A stretch of 12,513 bases of DNA from Pseudomonadaceae bacterium UBA836 (GTDB taxonomy: Bacteria > Pseudomonadota > Gammaproteobacteria > Pseudomonadales > Pseudomonadaceae). The notes below the pieces were generated by a model. That model ran no database searches. It was not told where the DNA came from and worked only from the letters and a program-made list of their open reading frames with translations. The stretch's first letter is position 1; each line of letters opens with the position of its first letter. The stretch covers positions 1-12,513 of the forward strand of contig DBHE01000008.1 in assembly GCA_002296055.1 (NCBI GenBank), read 5' to 3'. The position numbers and the translations under genes were made by a program. Positions 6,930 to 12,513 of the stretch are shown in pieces.

Positions 6930-6947
6930 GCCGCAAGCTTCAAGCTG
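6913..6947 (+). repeat. Heptad array E: five CAAGCNN units, overlapping the gcdR 3' end
   Basis: CAAGCGG, CAAGCTG, TAAGCCG, CAAGCTT and CAAGCTG in phase. The third unit has T instead of C, and that TAA (6927-6929) is the gcdR stop codon. It pairs in inverted orientation with array F. Confidence 0.88.
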
Positions 6948-6950
6948 GTT

Positions 6951-6990
6951 CGGCTGGACGCCCCCAGGTGTTTTTACAGACGTCCAGTCG
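6951..6990. other. 10-bp stem downstream of gcdR
   Basis: CGGCTGGACG (6951-6960) and CGTCCAGTCG (6981-6990) pair over 10 bp with one G-U, around a 20-base loop. The stem lies between array E and the terminator at 7007-7039. No role is evident; it may protect the 3' end of the gcdR mRNA. Confidence 0.4.
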
Positions 6991-7006
6991 CTATCTCAGC
7001 CAAAAG

Positions 7007-7039
7007 AAAACCCGCGCGGCTCGTATCCGTGCGGGTTTT
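7007..7039. terminator. Bidirectional intrinsic terminator between gcdR and yceI
   Basis: AAAACCCGCGCGG (7007-7019) pairs with CCGTGCGGGTTTT (7027-7039): 13 bp with one G-U and a 7-base loop. It ends in a T-run on each strand. It terminates gcdR on plus and may back up yceI termination on minus. Confidence 0.8.
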
Positions 7040-7074
7040 ACTTGCAGCTTGCCGCTTGCCGCTTGCCGCTTGCC
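7040..7074 (-). repeat. Heptad array F: one ACTTGCA and four identical GCTTGCC units
   Basis: GCTTGCC is repeated four times without change (7047-7074) after ACTTGCA (7040-7046). This is the most uniform of the six arrays. It is inverted relative to array E and lies exactly between two terminators. Confidence 0.9.
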
Positions 7075-7077
7075 GCT

Positions 7078-7099
7078 AAAAAAAAGGGCCCGAAGGCCC
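7078..7099 (-). terminator. yceI: Intrinsic terminator of yceJ-yceI
   Basis: On the minus strand GGGCC-TTCG-GGCCC (7086-7099) is followed by eight T residues (7078-7085), 30 bases after the yceI stop. The tetraloop and long T-run make it a strong terminator. Confidence 0.88.
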
Positions 7100-7128
7100 C
7101 AGAAGCACACATGAAGTAGGTACAGCGA

Positions 7129-7704
7129 TTACTGACCAACACCCTCGACAGTAATGATCAGCTCGACAGTTTCCGAGGCTGGGCCCAGGTTGTAGTCGAT
7201 GCCGAAGTCGGCCAGTTTCAGCGTGGTAGTGGCATCAAAACCCGCGCGGTAGCCGCCCCACGGATCTTCGCCTTCACCAATAAAGTTGGCATCCAGCACC
7301 ACCGGCTTGGTCACGCCGTTCAGAGTCAGGTTACCAGTCACCTTGGCGCTGCTGTCACCGGTCACTTCAATGCCAGTGGAGGCGAAGGTAGCGGTGCCGT
7401 TTTCTTCAACATTGAGGAAGTCTTCACCACGAATGTGCTTATCACGCTCGGCGTGATTGGTGTCCACACTCTCGGTGTTAACGGTCACGTTGATGCTGCT
7501 GGCCTCGGGCTTGTCGGCGTCCCAGCTGAAGGTGCCGTCGAAGTCGTTAAAACGGCCGTAGATCCAGCTGTAGCCCAAGTGGCTGATCTTGAAATTGACC
7601 GAAGCGTGCTGGCCACGCTTGTCGATCTGATAGTCGGCCGCCTGAGCCAGGCCGGCCGCCATCATCAGGCTGCCCAGGGTCGTCGCTGCAATCAGTTTTT
7701 TCAT
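7129..7704 (-). CDS. yceI: YceI-family periplasmic lipid-binding protein
   Basis: A 191-residue secreted protein of the YceI family, whose lipocalin-like barrels bind polyisoprenoid or other amphiphilic molecules in the periplasm. Residues 1-22 form a signal peptide (MKK, hydrophobic core, AQA|ADYQID cleavage site). The mature part carries close family matches: [66 protein letters not shown] and [17 protein letters not shown]. Length and cleavage site equal those of E. coli YceI. ATG complementary to 7702-7704, with GGAGAAAGG upstream. It overlaps yceJ by four bases (ATGA), so translation is probably coupled, and a strong terminator follows. The physiological ligand is not known from sequence; an isoprenoid quinone link is often suggested because of the cytochrome partner. 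Confidence 0.93.
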   Translation of the reverse strand: MKKLIAATTLGSLMMAAGLAQAADYQIDKRGQHASVNFKISHLGYSWIYGRFNDFDGTFSWDADKPEASSINVTVNTESVDTNHAERDKHIRGEDFLNVEENGTATFASTGIEVTGDSSAKVTGNLTLNGVTKPVVLDANFIGEGEDPWGGYRAGFDATTTLKLADFGIDYNLGPASETVELIITVEGVGQ

Positions 7705-8276
7705 TTGCCTTTCTCCGTTGCGTTGAGCAGCCGCATGCCGAGCATGCGCCGCAGAGTGTTGTCCTTATCGAGCACGTGATGCTTGAGGGCGCCCAGCGCG
7801 TGTATCCCGGCCACACCCAGCAAGCCAAGCGCCAGCCAGTAGTGTAGAGCACCGGCACGCTGCGCCTGATCCGGCAGATTGCTGACCAGCGCCGGCACCT
7901 CAAACCAGCCAAACAGGCTGACGCCACGGCCTTTGGCGGTGGAAATCAGATAGCCGCTGATGACGATCAGCAGCATAGCGGCATACATCAGCCATTGGGC
8001 GCCGCTCGCAAGCTGACGCTCCCAGCGCTGATGAGTAACCAAATGCTCAGGAAAGGGAGTGGCCGCCCGCCAGATGAGGCGCAGCAGCAGCAACGCGGCG
8101 AACACCAGACCCAGACTTTTATGCCAGAAGGGCGCACTGGTGTAGTAGGGACTGTAGTAGGTGAGGCTGGTCATCCACAGGCCGAGCGCAGTCAGGCCAA
8201 TCACCAGCAGCGCCATCAGCCAATGCAGGCTGCCGGCTATCCAGCCAAATCTGTCGTTACTGTTGCGCCACTGCAT
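7701..8276 (-). CDS. yceJ: Cytochrome b561, YceJ type
   Basis: A 191-residue inner-membrane di-heme cytochrome b561 with four membrane segments (about residues 12-34, 50-70, 92-112 and 143-163). Candidate heme-ligand histidines are H18 (SLHWLMALL), H52 (FWHKSLGL), H145 ([10 protein letters not shown]) and H159 ([11 protein letters not shown]), matching the bacterial CybB/YceJ pattern. It probably moves electrons between quinol and a periplasmic acceptor. I start it at the ATG complementary to 8274-8276 ([12 protein letters not shown]), with GAGG five bases upstream; a GTG two codons earlier overlaps that site. It is translationally coupled to yceI, the same pair and order as E. coli yceJ-yceI. 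No convincing promoter was found in the 169-base gap upstream, which holds only the trpC terminator at its far end. Confidence 0.88.
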   Translation of the reverse strand: MQWRNSNDRFGWIAGSLHWLMALLVIGLTALGLWMTSLTYYSPYYTSAPFWHKSLGLVFAALLLLRLIWRAATPFPEHLVTHQRWERQLASGAQWLMYAAMLLIVISGYLISTAKGRGVSLFGWFEVPALVSNLPDQAQRAGALHYWLALGLLGVAGIHALGALKHHVLDKDNTLRRMLGMRLLNATEKGK

Positions 8277-8399
8277 CGCCACCTCGATTTCAATGGAAAG
8301 ATGATCCCATCGACTGGGTGAGATAAAAAGCGCAATTATTGGTTCCCACTCAACAGGTTTCTCGATATTTCAGCGTCCCAGAACCTGAATAGCAGCCAC

Positions 8400-8422
8400 A
8401 AAAAACCTCCCGAAGGAGGTTT
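8400..8422 (-). terminator. trpC: Intrinsic terminator of the trp operon after trpC
   Basis: AAACCTCC-CGAA-GGAGGTTT (8403-8422) is a perfect 8-bp stem with a tetraloop. On the minus strand it ends in TTTTTT (8400-8405), 23 bases after the trpC stop. Confidence 0.88.
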
Positions 8423-8445
8423 ATTTCAGTGCCCAGGGAAGCGCC

Positions 8446-9240
8446 TCAAAAGAACAGCCGCTTGAGCTCCTGGCCCGGGTTGTTTGCACGCATAAAGGCC
8501 TCACCAACCAGAAAGCCGTAGACCTCATGTGCCAGCATCAGCTCTACGTCAGCGCGGTTCAGAATGCCGCTTTCGGTGACCAGCGTCTTATTGCGAGGGA
8601 TCTGCGGCAACAGCTCCAGCGTGGTGTCCAGGGTCACCTCAAAGGTATGCAGATTGCGGTTGTTGATGCCGATCAGCGGCGTGTCCAGCTTGAGGCCGCG
8701 CTCCAGCTCCGCCGCGTCATGCACTTCAACCAGCACATCGAGCCCATATTGCTTGGCGGTCGCTGCCAGCTCAGCGAGCTGCACATCATCCAGACAGGCG
8801 GCAATCAGCAGCACGCAGTCGGCACCGAGGGCGCGAGCTTCGACAATCTGGTACGGATCAACCATAAAGTCCTTGCGGATGACCGGCAGCGAGCACGCGG
8901 CGCGCGCTTGCTGCAAATAGTCATCGTGGCCCTGAAAGAAGTCCACGTCGGTCAGTACCGACAGGCAGACCGCACCACCCGCCTCGTAGCTGGCCGCAAT
9001 GTCCGCAGGCTGAAAGTCCTCACGCAGCACGCCCTTGCTGGGCGACGCCTTCTTGATCTCGGCAATCACCGCAGGGCGGCGCGCCGCAGCAGCGTCCTGA
9101 ATCGCCTTGGCAAAGCCACGGGTGGGCGACGCCGCCGCGGCCAGCTGTTCCAACTCGGCCAAACTGCGGCGTTGAAGACGCTCTGCCACTTCCTCGTGCT
9201 TGCGCGCGACGATGTTCTGCAAAATGGTCGGCACGCTCAT
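8446..9240 (-). CDS. trpC: Indole-3-glycerol phosphate synthase
   Basis: A 264-residue cytoplasmic (beta/alpha)8 enzyme that closes and decarboxylates CdRP to indole-3-glycerol phosphate in tryptophan synthesis. Active-site residues align with those of the family: E61 and K63 ([11 protein letters not shown]), K123 ([13 protein letters not shown]), E172 (VEVHD), N194 (GINNRNL), E223 and S224 (TESGI). It is a monofunctional TrpC, not fused to the TrpF isomerase as in E. coli. Start ATG complementary to 9238-9240, with GGAGG about 11 bases upstream inside trpD. It overlaps trpD by four bases (ATGA). Last gene of the trp operon, with a good terminator. Confidence 0.96.
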   Translation of the reverse strand: MSVPTILQNIVARKHEEVAERLQRRSLAELEQLAAAASPTRGFAKAIQDAAAARRPAVIAEIKKASPSKGVLREDFQPADIAASYEAGGAVCLSVLTDVDFFQGHDDYLQQARAACSLPVIRKDFMVDPYQIVEARALGADCVLLIAACLDDVQLAELAATAKQYGLDVLVEVHDAAELERGLKLDTPLIGINNRNLHTFEVTLDTTLELLPQIPRNKTLVTESGILNRADVELMLAHEVYGFLVGEAFMRANNPGQELKRLFF

Positions 9241-10283
9241 TGTGCTGCTTCCTCCCGGAATACCTCGGTAAAGGCGATGAGTTCGTTGAGTTTTTCCCGC
9301 GCCAGCCCTGAGTAGAGCGCATCGGAGGCAAGCTTGACGCCTTCGACCAGGCTGGTGGCGTGATCTGCCGCGTAGAGCGCAGCACCGGCGTTAAGAATGA
9401 TGATATCGGCGGCCTTTTCGCCTGCCTCGGTTTCGCGCTTGCCGAGCGCGTCGCGAATCAGCTTAAGCGACGCGGCTGCGTCATCAACGGTCAGGCCGAT
9501 CAGCGAACGGCTCTTGATGCCAAGCTCTTCCGGGCTGACGTCGTACTCGCGAATTTGGCCGTCTTTCAACTCGGCGATGTGGCTCGTGGCCGCCAAACTC
9601 AGCTCATCCAGGCCGTCCTTGGAGTGCACCACCAACACGTGCTCGCTACCCAAGCGCTTGAGCACTTCGGCAATCGGGCGGCACAGGGCCTGGGAAAACA
9701 CGCCAATGACCTGATGCTTGACGCCGGCCGGGTTGGTCATCGGGCCGAGCATATTGAAGATAGTGCGCATACCCAGCTCGCGGCGCGGGCCGATGGCGTG
9801 CTTCATGGCGCCGTGATGGGCGGGCGCAAACATAAAGCCCACGCCAACGCTTTCCACGCAGCGCGCAACCTGCTCGGGCGTCAGGTTCAGGTTTACGCCA
9901 GCAGCCTCCAGCAGATCGGCGCTACCGCTCTTGCCGGATACCGCGCGGTTGCCGTGCTTGGCAACACGGCCGCCGGCGGCGGCTACCACCAGCGCGGCGG
10001 CGGTGGATACGTTAAATATGTTGGCGCCGTCGCCGCCGGTGCCACAGGTGTCGACCAAGCGCTCGGCGTTGATCTGCACACCGGAAGCCAGCTCACGCAT
10101 GACCATGGCCGCGCCGGTGATTTCATCCAGGGTTTCGCTTTTCATGCGCAGCGCGACCAGAAAGCCACCGATCTGTGCGTCGGTGCACTGGCCGGTCATG
10201 ATCTGGCGCATCACGTCCTGCATTTCCTCGGTGGACAGATCTAACTGGTCTACCACCTTGCCGAGGGCTGTCTTGATATCCAT
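9237..10283 (-). CDS. trpD: Anthranilate phosphoribosyltransferase
   Basis: A 348-residue cytoplasmic enzyme that joins anthranilate to PRPP, the second step of tryptophan synthesis. A helical N-terminal domain (residues 1-70) precedes the catalytic domain. The PRPP-binding loop CGTGGDG is at 80-86, NVST at 91-94 and [15 protein letters not shown] at 109-123. [20 protein letters not shown] and [14 protein letters not shown] further on are anthranilate-site signatures. It stands alone, not fused to TrpG. Start ATG complementary to 10281-10283 with AGGAG about seven bases upstream. It is 18 bases after trpG and overlaps trpC by four bases. Confidence 0.97.
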   Translation of the reverse strand: MDIKTALGKVVDQLDLSTEEMQDVMRQIMTGQCTDAQIGGFLVALRMKSETLDEITGAAMVMRELASGVQINAERLVDTCGTGGDGANIFNVSTAAALVVAAAGGRVAKHGNRAVSGKSGSADLLEAAGVNLNLTPEQVARCVESVGVGFMFAPAHHGAMKHAIGPRRELGMRTIFNMLGPMTNPAGVKHQVIGVFSQALCRPIAEVLKRLGSEHVLVVHSKDGLDELSLAATSHIAELKDGQIREYDVSPEELGIKSRSLIGLTVDDAAASLKLIRDALGKRETEAGEKAADIIILNAGAALYAADHATSLVEGVKLASDALYSGLAREKLNELIAFTEVFREEAAQ

Positions 10284-10301
10284 GCCGTCTCTCCTTGCTG
10301 A

Positions 10302-10898
10302 TCAGCGGCGCAGGCCGCCCTGCTGCTTGAGGAAGTTTGCGAGCATCTCGTGCCCCTGCTCGGACAGAATCGACTCGGGGTGGAACTGCACTCCCTCGAT
10401 CATGTAGTCGCGGTGGCGTACGCCCATGATTTCGTCGACGCTGCCGTCGTCGTGCTGCGTCCAGGCGGTCAGCTCCAGGCAATCGGGCAGCGTGTCACGG
10501 CTGATTACCAGCGAGTGATAACGGGTCACGGTCAGCGGGTTGTTCAGGCCGGCGAACACACCCAAGCCTTCATGGTAGACCGGGCTGGTCTTGCCGTGCA
10601 TGACCTGACGGGCACGCACCACGTCACCACCAAAGGCTTGGCCGATGCTCTGGTGGCCAAGGCAAATGCCGAGAATCGGCAGCTTGCCGGCAAAGTGCTT
10701 GAGCACCGGAACCGATACGCCCGCCTCATTAGGCGTGCACGGGCCGGGCGATACAACAATGCGCTCAGGCTTGAGGGCTTCGATCTCGGCGACGGTTAGC
10801 TCATCGTTGCGCACAACCTTAACGTCGGCACCCAGTTCGCCGAGGTACTGCACCACGTTGTAAGTAAAGGAGTCGTAGTTATCGATCATCAGCAGCAT
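10302..10898 (-). CDS. trpG: Anthranilate synthase component II (glutamine amidotransferase)
   Basis: A 198-residue class I glutamine amidotransferase that supplies ammonia to TrpE for anthranilate synthesis. The catalytic triad is visible: C79 in [15 protein letters not shown], and H173 and E175 in [12 protein letters not shown]. The N-terminal [19 protein letters not shown] and [13 protein letters not shown] (oxyanion loop region) are typical. Start ATG complementary to 10896-10898 with GAGGAG upstream, partly within the 12-base gap after the trpE stop. The PabA role in folate synthesis often falls to the same protein in this group; its place in the trp operon favours TrpG. Confidence 0.96.
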   Translation of the reverse strand: MLLMIDNYDSFTYNVVQYLGELGADVKVVRNDELTVAEIEALKPERIVVSPGPCTPNEAGVSVPVLKHFAGKLPILGICLGHQSIGQAFGGDVVRARQVMHGKTSPVYHEGLGVFAGLNNPLTVTRYHSLVISRDTLPDCLELTAWTQHDDGSVDEIMGVRHRDYMIEGVQFHPESILSEQGHEMLANFLKQQGGLRR

Positions 10899-10910
10899 GG
10901 CTTTTCTCCT

Positions 10911-12389
10911 CTACCGGGCCGATTGTTCAGCGAGCGCAATCGCACGGAACATGGCGCGACGCTTGTTGATGGTCTCTTCCCACTCCAGCGCGGGCACCGA
11001 GTCGGCCACAATGCCGCCACCGGCCTGCACATGCAGCTCGCCATCCTTGATCACCGCAGTGCGAATCGCGATAGCGGTGTCCATGTTGCCATTCCACGCC
11101 CAGTAGCCAACCGCGCCGCCGTAGACACCGCGCTTGACTGGCTCCAGCTCGTCGATGATCTCCATCGCGCGAATCTTCGGCGCACCGGACAAGGTGCCGG
11201 CCGGCAAAATAGCGCGCAGAGCGTCCATCGCGGTCAGCTCCGGCTTGAGCTGGCCCTGCACATTGGAAACGATGTGCATGACGTTGGAATAGCGCTCGAT
11301 AACCATCTTCTCGGTCACCTTGACCTTGCCGATCTCAGCCACGCGGCCCACGTCGTTGCGGCCAAGGTCGATCAGCATTAGGTGCTCGGCGATTTCCTTG
11401 GCGTCGGACAGCAGGTCCTGCTCCAGCGCCAGATCAGCCTCCTCGGTCGCACCGCGCGGGCGGGTACCGGCGATCGGGCGCACGGTGACTTCACCCTCTT
11501 CAACACGTACCAGCACTTCGGGCGAGCTGCCAACCACGTGGAAGTCACCAAAGTTGAAGAAGTACATATAAGGCGTCGGGTTCTGACTGCGCAGGGCACG
11601 GTACAGATCGATCGGCTCGGCCTTGAAATCGATGCTCATGCGCTGGGACGGCACCACCTGCATGCAGTCACCGGCCAGGATGTATTCCTTGATGGTGTCG
11701 ACTGCCCGCTCGTAGTCTTCGCGGGTGAAGCTGGCGCGGTAATCCAGATCGGTATCGACCGGCGCGGCGAGGTCCAGCAGCTTGCGCGGCGGTGTCGGCT
11801 GACGCAGTTGCTCAAGTAGTTGACCCAGCCGGGCGTTAGCCTGCTCGAAGGCATCTTCGGCGCTCGGGTCAGCCAGCACGATGGCGTGCAGCTTGCCGGC
11901 GAGGTTATCGAACACCACCACTTCGTCCGACACCATCAGCAGGATGTCCGGCGTGCCCAGCACATCCGGGTTGACGGTGGCCGCCAGGCGCGTCTCGACG
12001 TAACGCACGCAGTCATAACCGAAGTAGCCAACCAGGCCACCATTGAACCGCGGCAAGCCGGGGATGCTCGGCACCCGGTAACGGGCCTTGAAGGTTTCGA
12101 CAAAATCCAGCGGGTCGGCGCACTCGTGACGCTCCTGCTCGACGCCGTCGACCAGCACGGTAGCGGTGTGGCCATCGACGCGCAGCACAGTGCGTGCAGG
12201 CAGGCCGATAATGGAATAACGGCCCCACTTTTCACCGCCCTGCACCGATTCGAGCAGGTAGGAGTAGGCGCCATCGGCCAGTTTCAAATAGGTGGACAGC
12301 GGGGTTTCAAGGTCTGCCAGCACCTCGCGTACAACAGGTACACGGTTGCAATCCTGGGCAGCCAGGCGAAGGAATTCGTCTCGGGTCAT
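10911..12389 (-). CDS. trpE: Anthranilate synthase component I
   Basis: A 492-residue chorismate-utilising enzyme that makes anthranilate with TrpG, the committed step of tryptophan synthesis. LLES at residues 45-48 is the conserved tryptophan feedback-site motif. The chorismate-binding domain shows [73 protein letters not shown] and [23 protein letters not shown] start it at the ATG complementary to 12387-12389 ([12 protein letters not shown]), with GAGG six bases upstream. The TTG four codons earlier would place the start on the Shine-Dalgarno, so I reject it. This gives 492 residues, the P. aeruginosa length as I recall. First structural gene of trpEGDC, preceded by a Trp-codon leader peptide. 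Confidence 0.97.
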   Translation of the reverse strand: MTRDEFLRLAAQDCNRVPVVREVLADLETPLSTYLKLADGAYSYLLESVQGGEKWGRYSIIGLPARTVLRVDGHTATVLVDGVEQERHECADPLDFVETFKARYRVPSIPGLPRFNGGLVGYFGYDCVRYVETRLAATVNPDVLGTPDILLMVSDEVVVFDNLAGKLHAIVLADPSAEDAFEQANARLGQLLEQLRQPTPPRKLLDLAAPVDTDLDYRASFTREDYERAVDTIKEYILAGDCMQVVPSQRMSIDFKAEPIDLYRALRSQNPTPYMYFFNFGDFHVVGSSPEVLVRVEEGEVTVRPIAGTRPRGATEEADLALEQDLLSDAKEIAEHLMLIDLGRNDVGRVAEIGKVKVTEKMVIERYSNVMHIVSNVQGQLKPELTAMDALRAILPAGTLSGAPKIRAMEIIDELEPVKRGVYGGAVGYWAWNGNMDTAIAIRTAVIKDGELHVQAGGGIVADSVPALEWEETINKRRAMFRAIALAEQSAR

Positions 12390-12394
12390 GATCA

Positions 12395-12405
12395 GCCTCA
12401 AAGGC
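12395..12405 (-). promoter_or_regulatory. Small hairpin over the trpE Shine-Dalgarno
   Basis: In the transcript, GCCU-UUG-AGGC forms a 4-bp stem whose right arm holds the GAGG Shine-Dalgarno of trpE. It is short and may not be stable alone. Translational control is only a possibility. Confidence 0.3.
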
Positions 12406-12431
12406 AGGGTAAGTCACACGCAAACAGGGGT

Positions 12432-12451
12432 GCTCGCACTCAGGGGCGAGC
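12432..12451 (-). promoter_or_regulatory. trpE leader hairpin with an alternative partner in the leader ORF
   Basis: GCTCGC and GCGAGC (arms at 12446-12451 and 12432-12437 on minus) form a perfect 6-bp stem with an 8-base loop just after the leader peptide stop. The left arm belongs to CGCTCGCCC (12444-12452), which also occurs inside the leader ORF (12480-12488, codons 6-8). The right arm could therefore pair with either copy, as expected of a leader that folds in alternative ways. No T-run follows, so an intrinsic terminator is not shown. Confidence 0.45.
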
Positions 12452-12459
12452 GAGACAGT

Positions 12460-12504
12460 TCAGGTACGCCAACGCCAGCGGGCGAGCGCCTTGATAACTC
12501 TCAT
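12460..12504 (-). CDS. trpL: trp leader peptide (attenuator)
   Basis: A 14-codon ORF on minus, ATG complementary to 12502-12504 to TGA at 12460-12462, encoding MRVIKALARWRWRT. Codons 10 and 12 are Trp (TGG CGT TGG), followed by Arg-Thr-stop. E. coli TrpL also ends in Trp-Trp-Arg-Thr before its last residue. It ends 70 bases before trpE, and its downstream RNA can fold in alternative ways. The expected role is ribosome stalling when charged tRNA-Trp is scarce, raising trpEGDC expression. Only nine bases upstream are in the window, so the Shine-Dalgarno and promoter cannot be judged. Two Trp codons in 14 directly upstream of trpE are unlikely by chance. Confidence 0.8.
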   Translation of the reverse strand: MRVIKALARWRWRT

Positions 12505-12513
12505 CAGTTTGCG

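Noticed and set aside
7040..7077. CRISPR-like tandem repeat
   Set aside because: The 7-base units are contiguous with no spacers and no cas genes are present; it is a short tandem array.
8277..8399. Promoter for yceJ
   Set aside because: TTGAGT (8348-8353, minus) has no acceptable -10 at normal spacing, so I do not list one.
9360..10244. 294-codon open frame on the plus strand antisense to trpD
   Set aside because: Same explanation: the opposite strand holds all TrpD motifs, and this frame has none of its own.

Overview
This window is a stretch of core-type chromosome from a gammaproteobacterium, most likely a Pseudomonas-like species (Pseudomonadaceae in the broad sense). The evidence is the gcdG-gcdH/gcdR glutarate locus, the lldR/lldPD lactate locus, trpE followed by trpGDC, and GC-rich coding DNA with strong Shine-Dalgarno sites. 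I see no phage, transposon, CRISPR, rRNA or tRNA gene. Ten protein genes are well supported, together with a partial gene at the left edge and a short leader peptide gene at the right edge.

Layout, left to right. (1) L-lactate use: lldD (5' part only, minus) lies downstream of lldP (lactate permease, minus). The GntR/FCD repressor gene lldR diverges from them, and the divergent region holds two LldR-type palindromes, each just downstream of a predicted promoter. (2) Glutarate and lysine catabolism: gcdG (CoA-transferase) and gcdH (glutaryl-CoA dehydrogenase) run on minus, with the LysR regulator gcdR divergent. gcdG overlaps the end of lldR tail-to-tail. (3) A yceJ-yceI pair (cytochrome b561 and periplasmic YceI) on minus, overlapping by ATGA. 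(4) Tryptophan synthesis: trpE, trpG, trpD and trpC on minus, closely packed, with a trpC terminator. Upstream of trpE lies a 14-codon leader peptide gene, MRVIKALARWRWRT, with two Trp codons, as in transcription attenuation.

How the genes work together: LldP imports lactate and LldD oxidises it to pyruvate under LldR control. GcdG activates glutarate to glutaryl-CoA and GcdH converts this to crotonyl-CoA, probably under GcdR activation. TrpE with TrpG makes anthranilate from chorismate; TrpD and TrpC carry it on to indole-3-glycerol phosphate.

The least ordinary feature is a set of six short arrays of a degenerate 7-bp repeat (CAAGCNN) in three consecutive intergenic regions around the gcd genes. 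They are arranged as three inverted pairs: CAAGC units on the left, GCTTG units on the right. One array runs into the end of gcdR and provides its last residues and stop codon. I do not recognise this repeat as a named family. No intergenic stretch exceeds 300 bases; the longest, about 200-250 bases, are described feature by feature.
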